Of a stretch of 64,000 nt of DNA, positions 26,331 through 37,234 are shown piece by piece. A program made the position numbers and the translations under genes. The first letter of the stretch is position 1. The number at the start of each line of letters is the position of its first letter. The stretch lies in the NCBI GenBank assembly GCA_013397435.1, contig VZRG01000356.1:434001-498000 (forward strand). Direction: 5' to 3'. The stretch is from Erythrocercus mccallii. Its lineage: Eukaryota; Chordata; Aves; Passeriformes; Dicruridae. The notes under the pieces are model-generated. The model did not search any database. It was given only the letters and a program-made list of their open reading frames with translations, and was not told the DNA's origin.

Positions 26331-26740
26331 TCATATCACTAGGATTGGAAATGACCTCTGGAGATTATCAGTCCAGCCCCTCCCAAGGCAGGGTCACAAA
26401 GAGCAGGTGACACACAGACACACTCAGGTGAGTTTTAAGTGTCTCCAGAGAGGGAAGGCTCCATGATCTCTCTGCGCAGCCTGTTCCAGTGCTCTGCCAC
26501 CTCAATGAGAAGAAGTTGTTGCTTGTGTTGAGGTGAAACTTCTTGCAGTTTGGTTTATGGGCACTGCTCCTTGTCCTATCACTGTGCACCACTGAAAAGA
26601 ATCTGGCACCATCCTCTTGGCACTCACCTTTGAGATATTTATAAGCATTGATGAGATCCCCTCTCTGTCATCTCTAACTTAACAGGTCCAGCTCCCACAG
26701 TCTCTCCTCGTAAGAGGAGATGTGTTCTTACAGTCTTTTC
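26331..26740 (-). mobile_element. CR1 LINE fragment, 3' end, antisense to ANKRD28
   Basis: On the + strand this reads as the reverse complement of the 3' part of an avian CR1 element. It begins with the landmark GGATTGGAAATGACCTCTGG, near the consensus GTTGGAAGGGACCT. It continues through the lines typical of the CR1 tail of ORF2, such as GCCTGTTCCAGTGCTCTGCC, ATGAGATCCCCTCTC and GTCTCTCCTCGTAAGAGGAG. It is 5'-truncated, as most CR1 copies are, and diverged. No intact reading frame remains and the terminal octamer repeats (ATTCTATGA) are not recognisable. The right-hand limit is approximate and could extend to about 26,765. Confidence 0.9.
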
Positions 26741-29700
26741 CCATCTGGCCCCTACTTTCACCCTGAAGAAGTGAAAAACTTGAAATCTTCATGTGGCACA
26801 ATTCTTGGGTTCCTGTCTGTCAAGAAAAAAAATCTGACTTGTTTTATTTAGTTTTATATAAGAGCATTGCTCCTTGGTAATTGTAGGTAGGCAAATGTAC
26901 TTTGGAGGTGAATTCTGTTTAGTCAGTGTAATGGCACTTTAACTGAGCAAGGTCTTAGTTTGGTTTATGTGATCTGCTTTAGGTTGATGGCATTACTTGG
27001 TTGGAATTAATTTTCTTGGGAATGTCTGTGTCCACTGTGCAAGTGTACTTAGCTGTAACAGTTAACCTGTCTTTTTTCTCATCCTTTTAAGTGTTTCACT
27101 ATCCGTGAAATGTAATAATTTTTTTTTAATTTACCTGTAATGACCAGATCTTGCTGAACTTCAAAATTGTGCTCTTATGTGCAGCAGTCCTCAGGTCAGA
27201 TAGAGAAGGTGACTGACTTCTGGCAGTCAGAGGTATTTGATTTTTTTCCCTTTGCAGGCTGTATTGATGTAGTGGAATCTGCTGTGGCACTTGTGCATGG
27301 CAGGTAAGAATGCCAGTTTTCCTCATGCACTTATATGGAAGTGGCAGTCATGATTTAAGCTTTAAGCAATTGACAAGAGTGCACATGAAGGAGATGTTTG
27401 GCCATGTGTCCTGTCCAAGCAACTGGATTTTTCCTTGGAATAAGGAAGCCCTAAAGTGTGTGGTAGTACTCTCTGTGTTTCCTGTGGAATTACAGTGAAC
27501 TAGAAAATGCGAATCTTGTTTTTCACTCAAATATTTGACTTGCAATTGACTGATTTGTGCCTCTTGTAAGGTGAAGTGCTGTTACATCCATATGTGAAAA
27601 TGTGTCTCTGAGTCTACTGGCCAGTTCTCTTTTACTGTTTTGCATTTCGGGGAATGAAAGCTGTGTATTATAGAATTAAAATTGGGTTATTAGTGGGTTA
27701 AAATCTCAAAGCTTTGTTTGGACACACCTATGTGGAATGCCTCTGTTCCAAGTGAATTCTGACTCTTCTCCTGTCTCATTTTAAAAACATGCTGTTGTCT
27801 TGTTACAATGGCCTCAAGGCTGATAAGACAACACCATCCATGTGCGCTAGTATTTATATGAAATTGTAGACTCTTAAATCTAGTCAAAGAGCTGCTTATT
27901 CCATATATTTTGCTGTGTTTTCCAATCTTTTTCTTAAAAGGCCTAGTCAATAGGATTAAGAAGACAACTGCTATTTGCATTGCTGGCCCTGGGAATAGAG
28001 AAATGACTGAATGCACTGTTATTGCCTGTGTATTATGGCACTTCCTCATTAAAGATCCAGTGAGACCATTTGGATGTACTTCTATTTTTGCTTTCAAAAG
28101 TTAATCTAAAAATATTCTTTTTGAAGGTACTGTTTTCCTTTCAGGGAGGGAAAAACAACTCCAAGGAAGTTTTTACTTATGATGGTTTGTTCCTGTTAGT
28201 GCATGAGCTGAATGTTTCCAGTAGGCATTCTTTTTTATGCCCATAACCTAATTTTGCCAATGCATACTTTTTTGTTTGAAATAGTATTTAGATTTTATCA
28301 TTCTGTCTGATGGATGTGTATTTTCTAAAATATTCCTAACCCTTCTTCGTGTTTTTCCTACCCTTGTATTAGGTAGAGTGGAAATGTTAAAATTCAGACA
28401 CATGAAAATTAAATAGTAATGATTAAAACCCATGAATCAAGAAACAATTTCTTAAAGGTGGTGTGCTGGTAAAAGATTACCTCATATACTGCCACCCTGC
28501 TATCCTGTAAATACTATTGATCAAGTCTAATCTTTGTACCTTGGCAGATACCTAAAGTATGCAATTCTTTCCTCACTCTACCCAATATCCATTTTTAACT
28601 GTCTTCCTACAGATGTTCTGAAATGTGTCACAGCTGTATATTAGAGAGTCTCTGTCCCATAGTCATAATCTGAGGGTTTTAACTCTTCATTCCTCTGGTG
28701 TGTTTTAAGCACTGAGGTTTCTGTCAAGCTAGACTGTAGGCTTTGAGAGGTAACCTGCTATGGACAAACAAACTCAAATAGCTCCAAACGTGTGCTTTTT
28801 TCTGATTTTAATGTCTATGAACATCACTTCTTGATTTGTATTTCTCTTTGAATTTGACAGGCATCTGTTCAGATTGGAAAACATTACTCTTTTCTGGTCT
28901 TATGTACAGTGTTTTTGAAGAGTAGCTGTAGGTTCTGAAGAAGTCTGTCCTGGTTGTGAAGTTTCTTAATGGGTTGATTTATGTATGAACTGCTGTGACT
29001 CATAGCACGCTACCTTATTTTTATCCAGATAATTACCTTGCTAAAAGATGTGTGAAATGTAAAGATTTTTTCCCTCAGCTTGAGGAGCAATACTATTGTC
29101 TATCTGTCCTTTTGATATTAAGTTTGATCAGAATTCATCTTCTGCTTGCTTTGCCTTCTTCCCAAATTTTTAAATGGAAATTATCTCTGAAGTGCTTAAA
29201 GAATTGTAAAAGTGAAAATGAAGGCCATAGTGGCATCTGGGCTGCAGTAATTTGTTTGTGGTTTTTTTTAAGGTATGTAATTTCCAAGTATATAATAAGA
29301 ATTTTCAATGTTGATACAGCTTTTTGGGTAAGTAGTTATTTGAAATTATACATGTGCACGTGCCCAAATAACATGTAGGCAACTGTTTCTGGATTTGTTA
29401 GAGGATCTTACTCCTCTTCTGCTTTGATAATTTTTCATTTTTAACAGTGGTGTGAACATCAGAGGATCAACACGTGTTTTCATTTATGTCATTTGGGATG
29501 CTTCATAGGTTCACAGGTCTTCAGACTTGTCAGTTCATTATTTCACCTCTTGTTTTATGCCAGGGAACTGTTCAAGCTCAAAGCTTTTATCTGAATAGCA
29601 AATCACAAAGTCGGATTCAGCATCAGGAGAACTATTAAATCTGTTTTTTAATTTACTTTTATTTAAAAATGGTCTATTACTTTTGCCATGATCTCTGACA

Positions 29701-32700
29701 GTTCTGCTGATTCATGATGAAGCAGCTTGAATTACTGCTTTGTTTGTTTGTAAAGCTCCTCCGCATGGTTGTCCTTGGTAAATAGTAGTCACAGAGGAAA
29801 TAGTAAGGGATAGCATCCTCCTACCCCCTCAAATCCTCCTCCTTCCCCTCAAATCAGCTTGGCTCCCAGCTGCATGTGTAAGTTAATGGTATTGATTTTA
29901 TGTTTGTGTACCTACTTGTGCTGTGATTATTGGGGGCAGACATCCTTGTGAATATTTGCTGCTGCTAAACCTGCTGGGAGTTTTAAATGCTGTTAATATA
30001 ACCTCTAGAATGCTCTGAAATGCTATGCCTGATTCTAACCAACAAAAAAATTAGAGGATCAAATAAGTAAACCAACATAAGTGCATCAGTGATCTTTTTT
30101 TAAGTTGTAAATGATTTTCTCATATAATTAAAAGATGAAGGCATAAAAACGAGGGGAAAGTGAGATACCATTTTAAATTATTTGTACATTTCATGCACCT
30201 CAAAGCTTGGTATAAATATAAACAAATCATCGCAAGGATTTTGGAAGAGCAGATGGGTGTCTATTCTCCTCCTTCCAGCCCCTGAGATATCCAGGAATAT
30301 CTTGGGAAGAACTTGTTGTCCTTCCTGTAAGTACTCTAGTTTATATGTAGCCATGATAAATAAACTCTGTGTTTGTGCTACATTGAAACAGTCTTTAGCA
30401 TCATTTGATACCACTGACTCTCATCGGATGTAAAAGATGGAGGGTTCGGTGCTGCATGTGTTAAATTACATATCCTGAGATCCAAAGTAAAGCTTAGTTT
30501 TGTACTTTAAAATATATTGCTTTTATTACAATAAAATAATGTTTGTAAGCTCAGCTTTCCATGTTGTTTGACTTTCTCGGACTTTTTAAAAAAATACTGA
30601 AGAAACCTGAACTTGGCACATTTTTCCAGTATTATTAATTTGTTTCATGATAAGCCTTGGTTATGACTTCCATGAGTTTGGGTCCCCCACCCACCCAGCT
30701 GTTTTGGTAATGGCTTTCTGTGGCATGTTGCTTCAGGCACTGGTAATGGCTTTGTCTGCCCTCGCTCAGATACTGCCACGAATCATATTTTTGCATGAGA
30801 CTTCCCCCACCTTTGCTGAGATTAGTCTCACACTGCATCTTTGTGAGCTCCTTGTTTCTTCCAATGTGGTTATTGCTTTTACTCTGCTCAGCACAACTTG
30901 TTTCAGAAGGCTGCTTGCCAGTGTTGATTCTGTTGTTTTCATGTTGTTTTTTTCTTAGTCAGTGCATTTGGTCTTGTCTCTATAACAAATGGTTATCTTA
31001 AATAGCTTCTCTCTGAATTATTGATGTTCCACAATGACTTCTTCCTCCAATCTATTTATACTTTGAGCATCTCTGCATTATTCTGTGAGATAGAAACATT
31101 CATGCGAAATACAGCATTAATCGGCCTCTGCAGTATTGTGAGTATTGTGAGTTTGTAGGACCTCTGTATTATAGATTTCTGTGCAGTATTCTACAACTGA
31201 TTATAAATTCAGAGAATAAGGTGTTCAGTGTCTCACTGTAGGTAGTTCTTAGTTTAACTGCTAAGTCTCCCTCTATTTCCCAGCTTAACTGCATCCACGG
31301 CATTAAGAGCAGAGCGTCATATTGCTTTGTGTTATCCCTGCTATCTTGCCAGACTATCCTTTGAATGTGAGTACAGATGGTATGACTCATTTACACTTGT
31401 CCTAAGCAGGTACTTAACACCAAGTATGTGTCTCCAGCTTTTGATTCCTCTGAAAAAGAGTGTTTCCCTCTCACTACTCCAACGAGAGTTATTTTGCTAC
31501 GATTCAATCAGATTTTAGTTCACTTTCCTTTTAAAATTAGGGAAGCAGTCTCTTTTTTTGTTTCCCGTATCTAAAATGCAATTGACGCTATTCTTAGAAG
31601 ATGCCAGACCTCTGCTGATTTTGCTGAAGATGAGCAAATGAATGGCTCCATTGTTTGGATGTAGAAAACACACTGCGGTACTGCAGATCTACTCTGCTAC
31701 TTTGCACCCCTACTCTGCACCTCTAGAATATAGAGAACTGTTTTTTCCTAGTGTATGAGGAAGTTAGTGTATTCTGCGACTTGGGACACGGATAAGTGGG
31801 CAAACATTTTCCCTTCTGAAACAGAGTGGGTCTGATAGCACTTCATTGTTGTCTAGACCTTGTCTGGCAGTCTTAAGTATGCTGAAGGGTTGGTTTATCT
31901 TTCCTCTTTAGGAGCAGGGATAAAAAAATCTTAGAAATTTGTGTGTGGTGGTGTTAGTGGTGGAATATTATTTTTGACACAGAATCATTCACCTCTCTTT
32001 TCTCTATACCTCAGCTGAGGTGATGTGCTCTTACATGCAGTGTGTTGAAGGCATGCTCGCCACTGAAAAGCACCGATGTGGAGCTGAGAGTTTGGGATAA
32101 AGTGCAGTTGATATATAGTCACGTGCCTTATTTGTTTAGTGTTTCCCTTTTCATTTCAGTCAGGCCCAAAGCCAAGTTTCATGTTGTGATATAGAATGCT
32201 TTTTTTTTTCTTTTGAAGGTAGTAATTTTACTGAAAAAAGGATCAGGAGCACATTTTCCTAACTATATTTAATATTAGAGTTGAAATTGGCAGAACTTTG
32301 AAGTTGTTTGTCATTGTCCCATGGCTATGTCTTTCTACTTGTAAAAATAGTATAGCAGCTGTGTTTTACAACAAAAACTTTGTTTTCTTGCAGCTCTTTC
32401 ACATATATGCTGTTTCTCAACAAGAATTTGGAGGACCAGCCCTCCCTTAAACCTGTGTAGGTGCTCATAATCACAGAACTGTGTGTCTGCTCCCACTGGG
32501 AAGCGGAGCACTCTTGTTTAAGGCTCGTACTCCCTCCAATGGCAAACTGCTGTGCTTCTCCTGCTTTCTGTGTTCACTTTCATCTCTCTCTCTCGGTCTC
32601 CATTTTATCTTCTTGCTGCAATGCTGGATTAGGCTGTTGTTTCATGTGTGTCTCACTGAAAGTGCAGTTTTAATGAGGCTGATAAAATTGAAGGACCCTA

Positions 32701-34360
32701 CCAGACTGCATGTATATTAGACAACAGTAAGTTATTTGGTTAGGTAGGGGGAAAGGAGGGAGAGCTTATCTTCTCTACTAGAATTTATTTAATATTTTTA
32801 ACTAACACAGTCACTCTTCTGTGGTACGAGTCATACTTACTTCCTAGTGCTTGGCTTAAACTGATGACTTTATCTCCCTGAAGCTTGCGAATAAGTACTC
32901 TGCTCTTTTAAGCTCAAATTCTTTGTTCCAGAAATCAATTGTTTGGATAACATCTTATGTTTGGTACAAAACCCCCTCAGTACTATAAAGACTTCATTAG
33001 TTGCCTTTGTATGGGATCGTTATTAAGAAATGACTGTGTTTTAAATCTTGTAGTTATACTAATAAAGATCTAATATAGAGAAAATAGAACTGTCATTGGA
33101 ACTTGTGTGTTAATGCTGTGATAGCATATGGTAATCTTTTATTAGTAAATTTGGCATGTAGATTAAAAATAGTGCCAAACAAACCTGTTTATCATGTGGT
33201 TACAGAAATAAGGTATTGTATAGTTTGTATATCTTTGTACATCTGTGTGTAGAGGCCCAGTCTGAGAGAAGAAATAGCGATCCTGTTGCCCCTTTGATAA
33301 ACAACCCTTTGCTATAACGTTAGTCAGAGGAGAAGGAAGTCAGCAGATCTTTGTGTTCTCATTGCATCTCTTTCCTTCTTCAGTAGTAGTAGTTTCAAAT
33401 GTTTCTTGAAAGTGTTTGCTAAATTATTTAATTATTATTAAATATTACTAATTTAATTAAATCTAACCTTTGCTTAACATCAATTATTTAAATGGATAAA
33501 GACTATCAGTTCTCGTTCATTGTCACTGACTACAGTCACGCTGTTGGGTACTTACTGTGTGCGGCATTGCGTTTCATGTATGATCCTCGCAGGAGTTTCA
33601 GCTGGTGGAAGAGATGTAGAACTATAATGAGTTTTCTGTTGTGTTATCAGGCCATTTCTGATGGCATGAAATCCAAATCCATGGTGCATCTAACTCAGAG
33701 TCCCCTATTTTATTCAGTTTGTAGGAACTGTTGGGATGTCAGGCTTTCAAGTATTGCTTCTGTTTGCTTGCTCAGCCTTGCACCTGTTTGGAAATACTGT
33801 TTAGCACATTTCTGGCAATTTTGGTGGAGGAAGGTGAACCTCTAAACATGTCAAAAAGACTGAAATAAATCTCTTTTAATTTTGAGCCTTTAGTATCTCC
33901 TTGAATGTGAAGTCAGTAGTCTTAAAAATTTAGGTGCCTACCTTAAATATGTGAAGTGACTAGAGCCTTCCAGGAATTCTGGCATTCGTAGGAGGGATAT
34001 TAAATTAGTATGTGCTGGCTGGGAAGAAATGTGGTCTTGCTCAAGTGTTTTGGTTTTCTTTGATGTGCTGCCACCAAGTGACAAGGCTTGATATTGCTGC
34101 TCTTGTTTTTTGGTTTTTTTTTTTTTAGGAGTGATTTCCACTAATCACTCTCTTTTCTTTCTTTCAAACTGAAAAAGTAAGAATTTTACTTTACACTTCT
34201 GGTACATTTGCATACAATATTCCAAATTATTATTCAGAATAACATGACTGCTTGGAAAGTCTGAGTGAAAATTTCTAGGATAAAAGAACTGTCAAAACTA
34301 AGCCTTTTTACCCCCATCATTCTGCTGTTCAGTTTAAATATTCTGGATTCTGTAAATTAT
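26741..34360 (+). other. ANKRD28 intron 1, between CR1 copies
   Basis: This is AT-rich intronic sequence without recognisable exons or RNA genes. An AT-only-like stretch lies at 33,420-33,465 (TTATTTAATTATTATTAAAT type). Open frames of 103-135 codons occur on both strands (for example 27,690-28,097 on the minus strand and 28,995-29,378 on the plus strand), but none shows a domain or motif I recognise. Confidence 0.65.
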
Positions 34361-34514
34361 TGTGGAGTCTCTGTCACTGGAGATATTCAAGAACCATCTG
34401 GATGCAATTCTGTGCCATGTGCTCTAGGATGATTCTGCTTGAGCAGAGAGGGTTGGACCAGATCACCCTTTGTGGTCTCTTCCAACCTCACCCATCCTGT
34501 GATTCCATGATTGG
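34361..34514 (+). mobile_element. CR1 LINE fragment, extreme 3' end, sense to ANKRD28
   Basis: The + strand reads in CR1 sense direction: GGAGTCTCTGTCACTGGAGA, ATATTCAAGAACCATCTGGA, then GAGGGTTGGACCAGATCACC, TCTTCCAACCTCACCCATCC and a terminal TGTGATTCCATGATT. The last piece is a worn copy of the CR1 3' octamer repeats. At about 155 bases it is strongly 5'-truncated. It covers the ORF2 carboxy terminus and 3' end only. Confidence 0.92.
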
Positions 34515-36647
34515 AAATAAGCTTCAGTCCAAAACAATGTAAGCACACATCTGAACATAAACATCAAGTATAAAAATGCTGAGATCAAAAAACAATTATC
34601 TGGCAGATCAAAATGTATTAGAGAAGTAATGTTTGAATCCTACATTTAGACACTCCAGGGCATCTTTTGGTGAACAATCTTTTAAAAATAGTCAGTATAT
34701 TAAACCAATATTCTGAGCAATACTCAAAGTGCTCAAAATACTTCTCTGTGCTAATCTATGCAAAAATTGCTTTGCTTGATAAGATAAAGGATTGTTGGTG
34801 TGTCTAAGGGGAGAGTGTTGCAGATGGACTGGGGTGGTCATGGGGTGCTGGGGGTGACCTCACATCTGTGCAGCTCACGCATCTGAGGTGTGCTGTCTAT
34901 TTGACCTTGTCACAGTGCCTGCTGGGCACTGTGTGTGGACAGAAATGGTGGGGTGCAGAATTTAGAGAAAAGATTATGCATTGCCACTGATGGTTTATAT
35001 TCTTTATCTTCTGATTCTTACAGACTTGAGCACTCTAAAAATTGCTGAGCAGTGAAAGCATACTTTCTTAGAAAGTTAAGGTATTGAAGATTTTATTTGC
35101 AGCATTACGGGGAGTATGATTAAAGGTCTGATTTGTAGATGAGACCAGTAGCCAAGGTACATCTGCACAGATTAGCAAATCCATCCTAAGTGCTGTTTTA
35201 AAAGACTTCAAACTTCAAGCTCTTCCTAGAAAAGGTAGTCTCCCTTTGTATCTCTCCCTCGGGAGTTTCCTGACTGTTCTCTTGCACTGTTGCTCAGCTG
35301 ATCTTACAACGTGCAAATTTGAAGGCTGAATTAGCAAAAAAACAGTTTTAGCTTTCTGCCAGTTGTTCTCTGTAGGTCAACTTATGGGACAGTAAGGTAA
35401 ATGCAGTGACAGCACAAAGAAAACACTGGGGACATGTAACTACAGCAGTAGTCCCTCTTTGTTCCTGGAGCCCCTCTTGTGCTGTGGCTGAATATGTCAC
35501 GTCCTACTCCACCAAGTTTGGAAAGGTGACTGAGGATTGTTTTTTGACCTAAGTAATTAATTTGTTATTAAGACTCACCTAAACAATCATGCACATGTAA
35601 TCATGCAGTTATTTTGGATTGTTCTGTATCTGCTTGCCACAGCTGTAACCTTTCCATTTGCATTCTATACCCCGTCTTAACTATGAAAGCTGAACCTTTG
35701 AGGTTTGCTCCCTGCTCTCCCCTTTTGCCCCTTCTCAGGTGGAAGGGAGGCATCTCCTAAAGCTAGACTTTCTTCGTAAATATCATGTGTAAAGGAGGAG
35801 AGGAAAATAGTGATTCACTTGTTTTGGTCCACAGTGTGGAAATCCGTCAGTAAAACCTAATAGCAATAAAGACTAAAACTGTTTATATAAATACATTGAA
35901 GCTTCCAGAGATCTCCTCTTTGGCACAGGAAATGTCACGTGTTGCTGACTATGCTGCCAGTTCTCTCCCAAAGTATTGGCCTATCAATATGCCATGTGCT
36001 TCTTATTTTGCAAAAGAAAAGAATTAATTACCCAAGGTACGGTTTTGTTTGTCTCAGTAAACTATAGCAACAGTTTTAACATACTTAAAACATTTACTTC
36101 TGAGGTGACAGTAGTTGTTCCTGTAAAATATATCCAGCATGTGATATATTCAGTTATATTTAAACCTAGTGAAAGAGGATGTAAGTTCTGAATTTTTTTC
36201 CTGTAAATTAGGAATTAATTTTGCCTGTGGCCATTTCACCTCCAGTGTAAGTGTTCCTGTCTCATGATACATAAAGGCTACTACAATCACATATCATTTT
36301 ACAGGGTAAGATGCTTCTGTGTAATTTCATTAAGTGCTCTGTTTCCTGATGTGTATTTCCTTGTTCTCTAATGTTCTTCAAGTGCTTGTGTTATTTATTA
36401 AAATAGCAAAATAAGTAAATTTAATAAAATCAACTCTGTGTTCTATGACATAAGTTTCATTGGTCCCCCTTACAGAACTAATCTATAAAGGAATATCCAA
36501 AGTGTTTAGAACTGGTATTGTGGATAGACTTAATTAAAAAACACTTATCCTCCTAGCTTTCATAGTAGTAGGGATGTGTAATGTCTTTATTCTATTCAAG
36601 GTAAATATATCAAGGTTGTATGTTACCTTATTTTTACCATTTTCTAG
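34515..36647 (+). other. ANKRD28 intron 1, between CR1 and LTR
   Basis: This is intronic sequence with no recognised exon. A GC-richer patch at about 34,800-34,960 contains a 9-bp perfect inverted repeat (34,911-34,919 with 34,925-34,933). The remainder is AT-rich single-copy-looking DNA. Confidence 0.6.
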
Positions 36648-37234
36648 CTTGGTTTGATCCTGGTGGGCAGCTCAGCCCCATGCAGGCACTTGCTCATTCT
36701 CCACCAGTGCAATGGGGGAGAGAATCAGAAATACAAACATGAGAAAAGTCGTGGGTTGAGACAAAGGCAGTTAAATAGGGAAAGCAAAACCTGTGCATGC
36801 AAGCAAAGCAAAGCAAGGAATTCATTGACCACTTCCCATGGGCAGGCAGGTATTGTACCGTCTCCAGGAAAGCAGGGCCCCATCACACATAACGATGACT
36901 TGGGAAGGCAAATGCCATCACTCCAAACACTCTCTTCATCCACCTTCCCCATCTCTATATGCTGAGCGTGATCTCATATGGCATGGGATATCTCTTGGGT
37001 CACTTGGGGTCAGCTGTCCCAGCTCTGTCCCTTCGAGCTTTCAGATCACCAGCCTGCTTGCTGGTGGGGCATTGCAAGAAGCAAAAAAGGCCTTGGTGCT
37101 GGGCATGCACAGCTCAGCAATAACTAAAACAACCCTGTGTTATTAGTACTGTTTTCATCACAAATCCAAAATACAGCCCCATGACAGCTGCTGTGAAGAA
37201 AACTACCCTCTGTCCCAGCCAATACCAGTACACT
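36648..37234 (-). mobile_element. diverged solo LTR of an avian endogenous retrovirus, antisense to ANKRD28
   Basis: I recognise the overall text as an interspersed repeat common in bird genomes whose ends and promoter look like a retroviral LTR. Landmarks on the + strand are TTGGTTTGATCCTGGTGGGC at one end, GGAATTCATTGACCACTTCC, CTATATGCTGAGCGTGATCT, AGAAGCAAAAAAGGCCTTGG and CCCAGCCAATACCAGTACA at the other. Read on the minus strand it begins TGTACTGGTATTGGCTGGG, starting with the TG expected of an LTR, and contains an AGCATATAGAG segment as a decayed TATA region. In better-preserved family members, as I recall, this region is preceded by a CRE-like site; here that site is mutated. No internal gag/pol/env sequence flanks it, so it is a solo LTR. 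Target-site duplications could not be fixed, and the subfamily (ERVL-like or other) is uncertain. Confidence 0.78.

Noticed and set aside
27690..28097. 135-codon minus-strand open frame in intron 1
   Set aside because: No recognised domain and AT-rich codon content. Likely chance.
28995..29378. 127-codon plus-strand open frame in intron 1
   Set aside because: No domain or motif recognised. Hydrophobic runs reflect T-rich DNA.
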